Assembly (NCBI GenBank): GCA_001798265.1
Contig: MGRR01000010.1
Span: forward strand, 1 to 8,004
DNA: 8,004 bases
DNA from: Deltaproteobacteria bacterium RIFCSPHIGHO2_12_FULL_43_9
GTDB lineage: Bacteria > Bdellovibrionota > O2-12-FULL-43-9
Direction: 5' to 3'
Shown: piece after piece, positions 1 through 6,774 of the stretch
Layout of the letters: every line of letters starts with the position of its first letter
Position numbering within the stretch: position 1 is the first letter of the stretch
Notes under the pieces: generated by a model
The model's database searches: none
The model's input: the letters and a program-made list of their open reading frames with translations, nothing else
Told to the model about the DNA's origin: nothing
Program-made: the position numbers and the translations under genes

Positions 1-132
1 CTATTCCAAGGGAATATATTCCGTCAATAAGAGCAACCCTTAAATCAACCATTGGGTATCCTGCCAGAACACCTGAAGATAATGCCTCCTGAATTCCTTT
101 ATCCACCGCCGGAATATATTCCCTTGGAATAG
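1..132. repeat. 22-bp perfect inverted repeat at the window edge, inside fusA
   Basis: Bases 1-22 are the exact reverse complement of bases 111-132, with 88 bases between the arms. Each arm contains the 12-base palindrome GGAATATATTCC (11-22 and 111-122). The right arm encodes normal EF-G sequence (Ala-Ile-Pro-Arg-Glu-Tyr-Ile-Pro, residues 536-543). The left arm encodes Gly-Ile-Tyr-Ser-Leu-Gly-Ile (573-579), where EF-G normally has a conserved Gly-Ser-Tyr-His-x-Val-Asp-Ser stretch. The repeat itself is seen directly. That it is an artefact (fold-back chimera or misassembly at a contig end) rather than a natural rearrangement is inference. Confidence 0.9.
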
Positions 133-1738
133 CTCCACCAACAATCTTGTTTTCAAATAGATAGCCTTTTCCCGCTTCCTGCGGGGCAATTTCAAGAATT
201 ACGTGCCCATATTGCCCGCGACCACCTGTCTGACGAATAAATTTACCTTCCGATTCAACACTCTTAGTAATTGTTTCGCGATACGCAACCTGCGGTTTTC
301 CAACCGTTGCTTCGACCTTGAATTCCCGCATCATTCTGTCAACTATGATTTCCAAATGGAGTTCTCCCATGCCGCTTATAATCGTCTGACCGGTCTCATG
401 GTCTGAATGCGCTTTAAATGATGGATCTTCCACCATCAATTTTTGTAAAGAAAGTCCCAGCTTTTCCTGGTCTGCTTTTGTTTTTGGCTCAATGGCAACA
501 GAGATAACAGGCTGGGGGAATGTCATTGCCTCCAATAATAATGGATGATCCTCGTCACAAAGCGTGTCTCCCGTATATGTCGATTTTAATCCAACCGCCG
601 CGGCAATATCACCAGCCTCAATAGATTTAATCTCTTCTCTATGGTTCGCATGCATCCTGACAAGACGGCCTATGCGTTCTCTTTTGCCCTGACGAGGGTT
701 GAAAATATAAGATCCGGAATCGAGTTTGCCGGAATAGACCCTGAAAAATGTTAGCTGACCAACAAATGGATCGGTTGCAATCTTAAAGGCTATTGCGGCA
801 AATTTCCCATCCGGATCTGGTGTTATTGTAATACTCTTGGATTTGTCTTCCGGATTATCTGGATCCAGCGCCTGGAGGGGTGGAAGATCGAGAGGAGAGG
901 GAAGGAAATCGATAACCGCATCCAGCAGTGGTTGAACACCCTTGTTTTTAAAGGCGGCTCCGCAAAGAACCGGTGTTGCTTTAATCGCAATCGTTGCCTT
1001 TCTGATCCCTTTTATTAATTCAGCCTCGCTAATTGGTTTTCCATCTAAATATTTGGGCATCAGATCTTCGTCTTCTTCGGCAACTCCTTCCACGAGTTTA
1101 TCACGCCACTCCTGCGCGACAGCCTTCATTTCTTCTGGAATATCAACAACATCGAATTTTGCACCCAGCTCTTCTGTGTGCCAACGAAGAGCCTTCATAC
1201 GAATAAGATCTATAACTCCAATGTGTTTATCTTCCAAACCCCACGGGAGTTGGATAACGAGGGGTTTAGCGCCAAGGCGACTAATAATCATCTCAACGCA
1301 TCTGAAGAAATCAGCGCCTGTTCGATCCATTTTGTTTGCAAAACAGATTCGTGGAACATTGTACCGATCAGCCTGTCTCCAGACTGTTTCAGACTGTGGT
1401 TCCACACCAGCAACCCCATCAAAAATTGCCACCGCTCCATCAAGAACCCGCAGAGATCTTTCAACCTCGATGGTAAAATCAACGTGTCCAGGTGTATCAA
1501 TGATATTTATTCTGTGATCTCTCCAAAAACATGTAGTCGCGGCCGATGTAATTGTGATTCCCCGCTCCTGCTCCTGAGGCATCCAGTCCATAACAGCTGT
1601 GCCTTCATGCACCTCACCAATCTTGTGGGTTTTGCCGGTGTAATAAAGGATACGCTCAGTCGCGGTGGTCTTCCCGGCATCGATATGCGCCATTATGCCA
1701 ATATTTCTAGTCTTATTTAAATCGATCTTGTCACTCAC
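1..1738 (-). CDS. fusA: Elongation factor G, 3' end cut by the window edge
   Basis: EF-G is the cytosolic translational GTPase that drives translocation and, with ribosome recycling factor, splits the ribosome. The visible part is 579 codons; the family is usually about 690-700 residues, so the rest of domain IV and all of domain V are missing. The G domain shows G1 AHIDAGKTT (17-25), G2 RGIT (59-62), G3 DTPGH (81-85, with the catalytic His85) and G4 NKMD (135-138). G5 reads Gly-Ala-Ala (260-262) where Gly-Ser-Ala is usual. Domain II spans about 300-395; GMGELHLE (456-463) marks domain III and GGRGQYGHV (505-513) opens domain IV. The GTG start is chosen because an in-frame TGA lies two codons upstream and the next ATG (codon 16) would cut into the conserved N-terminus. 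The start is 7 bases after the rpsG stop. The last residues, from Ile574, do not fit the family (see the repeat entry). Confidence 0.97.
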   Translation of the reverse strand, partial: MSDKIDLNKTRNIGIMAHIDAGKTTATERILYYTGKTHKIGEVHEGTAVMDWMPQEQERGITITSAATTCFWRDHRINIIDTPGHVDFTIEVERSLRVLDGAVAIFDGVAGVEPQSETVWRQADRYNVPRICFANKMDRTGADFFRCVEMIISRLGAKPLVIQLPWGLEDKHIGVIDLIRMKALRWHTEELGAKFDVVDIPEEMKAVAQEWRDKLVEGVAEEDEDLMPKYLDGKPISEAELIKGIRKATIAIKATPVLCGAAFKNKGVQPLLDAVIDFLPSPLDLPPLQALDPDNPEDKSKSITITPDPDGKFAAIAFKIATDPFVGQLTFFRVYSGKLDSGSYIFNPRQGKRERIGRLVRMHANHREEIKSIEAGDIAAAVGLKSTYTGDTLCDEDHPLLLEAMTFPQPVISVAIEPKTKADQEKLGLSLQKLMVEDPSFKAHSDHETGQTIISGMGELHLEIIVDRMMREFKVEATVGKPQVAYRETITKSVESEGKFIRQTGGRGQYGHVILEIAPQEAGKGYLFENKIVGGAIPREYIPAVDKGIQEALSSGVLAGYPMVDLRVALIDGIYSLGI

Positions 1739-1745
1739 GGTTCAG

Positions 1746-1750
1746 TCACC
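1746..1750 (-). promoter_or_regulatory. Weak ribosome-binding site of fusA, overlapping the rpsG stop
   Basis: The bases GGTGA, 7 bases before the GTG start, are the only purine-rich match upstream of fusA. The last three of them are the rpsG stop codon. The weak site and non-ATG start suggest that fusA translation depends partly on ribosomes finishing rpsG, which is inference from position. Confidence 0.6.
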
Positions 1751-2216
1751 AACGATAATGCGCAAAAGCCTTATTCGCTTCTGCCATACGATGAACATCT
1801 TCTTTTTTCTTGATGGCACCGCCAATATTGTTGCTTGCATCAATTATTTCATACGCCAGTTTTTCAAACATCGTTTTGCCGGACCGGTCAAGGGAACTCT
1901 CTATTATCCATCTCATCGCTAACGACGATCTTCTTTCAGGACGAACCTCAACCGGCACCTGATAATTGGAACCACCGACACGCCTCGATTTTACCTCTAA
2001 CAGCGGCTTTACATTATCTAGGGCCCTTTTAAACACAGGCATTGGATCTTTACCGCTCTTACCCTTAATTATATCAAGCGATCTATAAAGAATATTCTCC
2101 GCAACACTCTTTTTTCCCTGTTGCATAAGATGCTTGATAAAACGAGAAACTCCAACATCCCGGTAAACCGGATCAGGTATAACTTCCCGTTGCGAAACAG
2201 GACCTTTACGCGGCAT
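1746..2216 (-). CDS. rpsG: 30S ribosomal protein S7 (uS7)
   Basis: uS7 is a primary binder of the 3' major domain of 16S rRNA; it nucleates assembly of the 30S head and lies near the E site and mRNA exit. The 156 residues match the usual short bacterial form, without the C-terminal extension of the E. coli K-12 protein. Family signatures are clear: an N-terminal MPRKGPV start, GKKS near 34-37, the beta-hairpin region VKSRRVGGSNYQVPVEVRP in the middle, LAMRWI, and the C-terminal KKEDVHRMAEANKAFAHYRW. It starts with ATG, 11 bases after rpsL, and ends 7 bases before fusA. In E. coli S7 is the autogenous repressor of the str operon, acting in the rpsL-rpsG spacer. Here that spacer is only 11 bases and too short for an E. 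coli-like S7 target structure, so that mode of control is unlikely at this site. Confidence 0.99.
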   Translation of the reverse strand: MPRKGPVSQREVIPDPVYRDVGVSRFIKHLMQQGKKSVAENILYRSLDIIKGKSGKDPMPVFKRALDNVKPLLEVKSRRVGGSNYQVPVEVRPERRSSLAMRWIIESSLDRSGKTMFEKLAYEIIDASNNIGGAIKKKEDVHRMAEANKAFAHYRW

Positions 2217-2223
2217 ATCTCTT

Positions 2224-2228
2224 CTCCC
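2224..2228 (-). promoter_or_regulatory. Ribosome-binding site of rpsG
   Basis: GGGAG lies 7 bases before the rpsG ATG within a purine-rich run. Its first G is the last base of the rpsL TAG stop, so the site fills most of the 11-base spacer and termination on rpsL delivers ribosomes directly to it. Confidence 0.85.
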
Positions 2229-2599
2229 TATTTAGGCCGTTTAGTTCCATATTTGGACCGACTCTTTTTTCTGTTTTCAACGCCAACAGAATCAATTACT
2301 CCACGTATAATGTGGTACCTTACCCCGGGAAGATCTTTAACCCTCCCCCCTCTGATTAAAACAACAGAGTGCTCCTGAAGATTGTGTCCGATGCCTGGAA
2401 TATAAGATGTCACCTCATAGCCATTTGTCAGGCGCACCCTGGCGACCTTTCTTAAAGCAGAATTGGGTTTTTTGGGGGTGGTCGTGTAGACCCTCACGCA
2501 CACTCCACGTTTTTGTGGACACCCGGTTAGCGCGGGAGAGGATGTTTTAGCCTTTACCTGCACTCTTCCATGACGCACCAGCTGATTAATCGTCGGCAT
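2228..2599 (-). CDS. rpsL: 30S ribosomal protein S12 (uS12)
   Basis: uS12 sits at the 30S decoding centre and helps set translational accuracy. The 123 residues are close to the E. coli length of 124 and align with it without gaps through the core. Landmarks are CPQKRGVC (27-34), the TTPKKPNSALRK loop (40-51) and GGRVKDLPG (84-92). Lys43 and Lys88 (counting Met1), the positions where substitutions commonly give streptomycin resistance, are both the wild-type lysine, so a susceptible allele is expected at this gene. Asp89 is the residue that RimO methylthiolates in E. coli; whether that happens here cannot be seen. The ATG start gives the standard MPTINQLVR N-terminus. The gene follows rpoC after 56 bases with no L7Ae-like gene between them, unlike the order in many Firmicutes. 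Confidence 0.99.
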   Translation of the reverse strand: MPTINQLVRHGRVQVKAKTSSPALTGCPQKRGVCVRVYTTTPKKPNSALRKVARVRLTNGYEVTSYIPGIGHNLQEHSVVLIRGGRVKDLPGVRYHIIRGVIDSVGVENRKKSRSKYGTKRPK

Positions 2600-2608
2600 T
2601 TAATGCAA

Positions 2609-2612
2609 CTCC
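2609..2612 (-). promoter_or_regulatory. Ribosome-binding site of rpsL in the rpoC-rpsL spacer
   Basis: GGAG lies 9 bases before the rpsL ATG. It is in the largest spacer of the window (2600-2655, 56 bases). I see no hairpin followed by a T run there and no convincing -35/-10 pair, so rpsL is probably transcribed by read-through from rpoC. Confidence 0.75.
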
Positions 2613-2655
2613 AAAAGTACGAAAAACAATGAGTTATCAAAGGCTTTCAGGGGTG

Positions 2656-5600
2656 TCAACGATTAACAACCGACTGCTGGGCTTCAGTTGCCTGAACCTC
2701 AGAGACTTCAGCCTCTCCTTCAACCGCAATTCCAGTCCTTATATACCGTGGAAGTCCTGTCCCGGCTGGAATTAAGCGTCCCATGATAACATTCTCTTTT
2801 AATCCATAAAGGTTATCGGTTCTTGCTTGTATTGCTGCCTCAGTCAAAACCTTCGTGGTTTCCTGGAATGATGACGCAGAAATAAAACTCTCTGTAGAGA
2901 GAGAACCCTTGGTGATACCTAAAAGAAGTGGTTCAGCCATAGCCGGATTCCCACCCTCCGTCGTTACCTTTTCATTCTCAGTCTGGAATATACGTTTATC
3001 AACATGCTCTCCAACCAGGAAGAGTGTATCCCCAACCTCTTTAATTTTTACGCGTCTTAACATCTGACGAACGATTACCTCTATATGCTTATCGTGGATC
3101 TTGACACCCTGTAGACGATAAACCTCCTGAACCTCATCAACAAGATATTGCGCCAGGGCCCGCTCCCCAAGAACACGCAGGATATCATGTGGATTAACCG
3201 CACCATCCATAATTGGCTCTCCGGCACGAAGGAAATCACCCTCGTGGACGGCAATATGCTTTCCTTTGGGAATCAGATATTCCATTGGCTCACCAACCTC
3301 GGGAGTAACAACCACCTTCCTCTTACCCTTGGTATCTTTTCCAAAGGATACAACACCGTCTATCTCGGTAATAATTGCGGCCTCTTTCGGTTTTCTGGCC
3401 TCAAAGAGTTCAGCTACCCTCGGCAAGCCACCTGTTATATCCTTGGTTTTTGTGGTTTCTCTGGGTATTTTGGCGATAACATCGCCCGGCTCAACGCTTT
3501 GCCCCTCGTGTCCGACAAGAATCGCACCAACCGGCAGAAGATAACGGGCAGGCTCTTTCCTCTCCTTTGATTCGACAACCAATCCAGGCCGCGCATCCGG
3601 ATCCTTCGGTTCAATCAATACCCTTTGCGTAAGACCTGTCACCTCATCAAGCTGTTCAGACATTGTGACACCATCAATAATGTCGGAATATGAAACGATC
3701 CCTCCGATTTCGGTAATAATGGGATTCATATATGGATCCCATTCCGCGATAAGTGTATTAGATTCGATACCTTTTTTGTCTTTGACTAAAAGCCGGGCCC
3801 CATACGTCAGATGATACCTCTCTCTTTCTCTCCCAGTCTCATCAAGAATAGCCAACGAACCATTCCTGGTCATTACTGTCTGCTGCCCCTCAGAGTTGAT
3901 GACTAATCTCGTGTTATGTAATTTCACTATCCCTTTATGACGGGACTCCAATGTACTCTGCTCAACCCTTCTGCTCGCTGTACCACCAATATGGAAGGTC
4001 CTCATGGTAAGCTGTGTACCGGGCTCACCTATGGATTGAGCGGCAATGACCCCAACGGTCTCCCCAATATTTACAAGCTTACCCCTTGCGAGATCCCTCC
4101 CGTAACAACGCATGCATATCCCTCGGGCACTCTGGCAGGTAAGAACAGAGCGTATTAAAACTGTTTCAATCCCGGCCTCTTCAATTATTTGTACCTTCTC
4201 TTCATCAATATCGGCATTGGCTTGAATGAGAATCTCATCCGTTACGGGATCACGTATATCGTCGAGAGCAATTCGACCCAACAATCTTTCACCCAGCGGT
4301 TGTATAATCTCACCTCCTTCAACCAAAGATGAAACCTCGATCCCGTCCAGTGTTCCACAATCTTCAATTGTAATTATTGCATCTTGAGCAACATCAACCA
4401 ATCTTCTGGTTAAATATCCGGAGTTGGCTGTCTTTAATGCCGTATCCGCCAAACCCTTCCGGGCGCCGTGCGTAGATATGAAGTATTGCAAAACGGAGAG
4501 ACCTTCACGAAAATTCGCAGTAATAGGGGTTTCAATAATCTCTCCACTTGGTTTCGCCATCAGTCCACGCATTGCCGCAAGTTGGCGAATTTGCGCAGCA
4601 CTTCCCCTAGCCCCACTATCAGCCATCATATAGATTGAATTGAAACTTGGAATTTCCCGGGATTTACCCTTATTATCCAACACGGTGTCTTTGGATATAT
4701 CCTCAAACATTGCGGAGGCAACATCTTCTGTAGCCTGTGCCCAGATGTCTATAACCTTATTATATCGTTCACCATGGGTTATAAGCCCCTCAGCATACTG
4801 CTCATCTATTTCCCTGACCAAAACCTGGGCTTTTTCAATAATTGCATTCTTGGAAACCGGAATTTTCATATCATGCATGCAAATTGATATTCCGGCCTTA
4901 GTTGCGTATCTGAATCCTAACGTCCTGAGATTGTCGGCTAAAAGGACCGTGGCCTTTGTCCCGCATCTCCTGTAACAATCATCCACCAGATCGGCCAGAG
5001 CCTTCTTATCCATAACCATATTGTAGCTTGAAAACGGGATTTCTCTTGGAACAATCTCCCGTAGTAAGACCCTGCCAACAGTGGTCTCAACAAGATTATT
5101 ATCCAGTTTTATCTTTATGTCCGCGTGAAGATCCACACCCCCTGTTTCAAGGGCATACAGAACCTCACTCGGAGAAGAAAAAATTCTTCCCTCGCCTTTC
5201 GCAAAGGCCCTTACCCTCGTTAAATAATACAGGCCCAAAACTATATCCTGTGTTGGAACAATAATCGGTTTTCCATGCGCGGGGGAAAGAATGTTGTTGG
5301 TAGACATCATAAGCACGCGCGACTCAACCTGTGCTTCAATGGATAAGGGGACGTGAACCGCCATCTGGTCTCCATCGAAGTCGGCATTATATGCCTGACA
5401 AACCAATGGGTGCAGCTGAATTGCCTTCCCCTCTATCAAAACCGGTTCAAATGCCTGTATACCCAGTCTATGAAGTGTGGGGGCACGATTCAGCATTACC
5501 GGATGCTCTCTAGTTACCTCTTCTAAAATATCCCAGACCTCAGGCGACCCAATCTCAACAAGCCTCTTTGCTGCCTTGATCGTCGTAGCAAAAGCGCGTT

Positions 5601-6759
5601 CTTCAAGTTTATTGTAAATAAATGGCTTAAAGAGCTCTAATGCCATCTGTTTTGGCAGACCACATTGATGTAGTTTTAACTCTGGTCCGACTACTATTAC
5701 CGAACGTCCGGAATAGTCGACCCGTTTACCAAGAAGATTCTGCCGAAACCTCCCCTGCTTACCTTTTATCATGTCACTTATGGATCTCAGCGGCCGCTTA
5801 TTCGGTCCTGTAAATGTTTTACCTCTTCTTCCATTGTCAAAGAGGGCATCAACGGATTCCTGTAACATTCTTTTTTCATTTCTGATTATTATTTCAGGGG
5901 CATTAAGCTCCTGTAGTCTCTTTAGTCTGTTATTTCTATTGATAACCCGCCTGTAGAGATCGTTCAGATCGGAGGTAGCAAACCTTCCACCATCAAGTGG
6001 CACAAGTGGACGTAAATCAGGTGGAATTACCGGTACAGCCTCTAGCATCATCCATTCCGGACGATTCCCGGAATCTCTAAATGCCTCAATAACCTTTAAT
6101 CTTTTTGCCAATTTTCTTCTGACGGCCTCTGATGATGAGGCTTTCATCTGGTCACGCAGTAACGCTGCAACGTCCTCCAGATCGATCTGCCTCAACAGAT
6201 CACGAATCGCCTCGCCTCCCATTAAGGCCGTAAAATCTGGTCCATATTGTTTTAAACTCTGGTGGTAGCGCTCCTCACTTAATATTTCACCCTTATGTAG
6301 CTCTGTCTCCCCCGGATCGGTAACAATATATGCTTCACAATATAAAACTCGTTCAACATCTTTAAGGGTAAGATCAAGAATCGTCGCTATCCTGCTTGGA
6401 AGTGATCTAAGAAACCATATGTGAGCCACCGGTGTTGCTAGCTCAATGTGCCCCATTCTGTCTCTTCTTACCTTTGATTGAATAACCTCAACACCACATT
6501 TTTCACACACCACTCCGCGGTGTTTCATACGTTTATATTTTCCGCAATTACATTCGTAATCCTTGACCGGACCAAATATCTTCGCGCAAAACAGGCCATC
6601 CCTTTCTGGCTTGAATGTCCTATAATTAATGGTTTCTGGTTTTTTAACCTCACCATGAGACCATTCACGAATTTTTTCAGGCGAAGCCAGACCAATTTTG
6701 ATAGCTTTAACATACAGAGGATTTCTCGGTTTTTCAAAAAAACTCAAACTATCTCTCAA
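2656..6759 (-). CDS. rpoC: DNA-directed RNA polymerase subunit beta' (RpoC)
   Basis: This is the largest RNA polymerase subunit; it carries the catalytic magnesium site and, with beta, forms the DNA clamp. It has 1367 residues from the TTG at 6759. The N-terminal zinc site has Cys70, Cys72, Cys85 and Cys88. The switch-2/lid region includes MIKGKQGRFRQNLLGKRVDY (330-349). The catalytic NADFDGD motif is at 458-464, with Asp460, Asp462 and Asp464 exactly as numbered in E. coli. The bridge helix covers about 756-792. The second zinc site has Cys801, Cys875, Cys882 and Cys885. The trigger loop includes Met919 and His923 and is interrupted by a large insertion at about 930-1103, like SI3 of Gram-negative bacteria, before ITGGLPRV resumes at 1108-1115. 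An in-frame TTG at 6792 would add 11 residues overlapping rpoB. The 6759 start is preferred because it has a strong ribosome-binding site and gives a family-like N-terminus. Confidence 0.98.
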   Translation of the reverse strand: MRDSLSFFEKPRNPLYVKAIKIGLASPEKIREWSHGEVKKPETINYRTFKPERDGLFCAKIFGPVKDYECNCGKYKRMKHRGVVCEKCGVEVIQSKVRRDRMGHIELATPVAHIWFLRSLPSRIATILDLTLKDVERVLYCEAYIVTDPGETELHKGEILSEERYHQSLKQYGPDFTALMGGEAIRDLLRQIDLEDVAALLRDQMKASSSEAVRRKLAKRLKVIEAFRDSGNRPEWMMLEAVPVIPPDLRPLVPLDGGRFATSDLNDLYRRVINRNNRLKRLQELNAPEIIIRNEKRMLQESVDALFDNGRRGKTFTGPNKRPLRSISDMIKGKQGRFRQNLLGKRVDYSGRSVIVVGPELKLHQCGLPKQMALELFKPFIYNKLEERAFATTIKAAKRLVEIGSPEVWDILEEVTREHPVMLNRAPTLHRLGIQAFEPVLIEGKAIQLHPLVCQAYNADFDGDQMAVHVPLSIEAQVESRVLMMSTNNILSPAHGKPIIVPTQDIVLGLYYLTRVRAFAKGEGRIFSSPSEVLYALETGGVDLHADIKIKLDNNLVETTVGRVLLREIVPREIPFSSYNMVMDKKALADLVDDCYRRCGTKATVLLADNLRTLGFRYATKAGISICMHDMKIPVSKNAIIEKAQVLVREIDEQYAEGLITHGERYNKVIDIWAQATEDVASAMFEDISKDTVLDNKGKSREIPSFNSIYMMADSGARGSAAQIRQLAAMRGLMAKPSGEIIETPITANFREGLSVLQYFISTHGARKGLADTALKTANSGYLTRRLVDVAQDAIITIEDCGTLDGIEVSSLVEGGEIIQPLGERLLGRIALDDIRDPVTDEILIQANADIDEEKVQIIEEAGIETVLIRSVLTCQSARGICMRCYGRDLARGKLVNIGETVGVIAAQSIGEPGTQLTMRTFHIGGTASRRVEQSTLESRHKGIVKLHNTRLVINSEGQQTVMTRNGSLAILDETGRERERYHLTYGARLLVKDKKGIESNTLIAEWDPYMNPIITEIGGIVSYSDIIDGVTMSEQLDEVTGLTQRVLIEPKDPDARPGLVVESKERKEPARYLLPVGAILVGHEGQSVEPGDVIAKIPRETTKTKDITGGLPRVAELFEARKPKEAAIITEIDGVVSFGKDTKGKRKVVVTPEVGEPMEYLIPKGKHIAVHEGDFLRAGEPIMDGAVNPHDILRVLGERALAQYLVDEVQEVYRLQGVKIHDKHIEVIVRQMLRRVKIKEVGDTLFLVGEHVDKRIFQTENEKVTTEGGNPAMAEPLLLGITKGSLSTESFISASSFQETTKVLTEAAIQARTDNLYGLKENVIMGRLIPAGTGLPRYIRTGIAVEGEAEVSEVQATEAQQSVVNR

Positions 6760-6766
6760 AGTACTA

Positions 6767-6774
6767 TCTCCTCT
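6767..6774 (-). promoter_or_regulatory. Ribosome-binding site of rpoC that decides its TTG start
   Basis: AGAGGAGA is a near-ideal Shine-Dalgarno sequence. It overlaps the rpoB TAG stop (6773-6775), and its GAGGAG core ends 8 bases before the TTG at 6757-6759. The upstream in-frame TTG at 6792 lies on the wrong side of this site. This placement supports initiation at 6759 and coupling of rpoC translation to termination on rpoB. Confidence 0.85.

Noticed and set aside
942..1517. Plus-strand open frame of 191 codons
   Set aside because: It lies wholly opposite fusA, whose minus-strand frame encodes clear EF-G motifs. Its translation is low-complexity Ser/Thr/Arg-rich and resembles no family I know.
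1178..1720. Plus-strand open frame of 180 codons opposite the EF-G G domain
   Set aside because: It overlaps another plus-strand shadow frame and the conserved GTPase motifs on the minus strand; nothing supports translation.
2600..2655. Possible promoter or terminator in the rpoC-rpsL spacer
   Set aside because: A TTGATA-like hexamer is present, but no -10-like element sits at a fitting distance, and there is no stem-loop with a following T run.
3148..3570. Plus-strand open frame of 140 codons
   Set aside because: It lies opposite the well-conserved RpoC coding sequence and shows no recognisable domain or convincing start context; a chance antisense frame.
6525..6737. Short minus-strand frame overlapping the start of rpoC in another frame
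   Set aside because: It is out of frame with the conserved RpoC zinc-site sequence and is a shadow of it.
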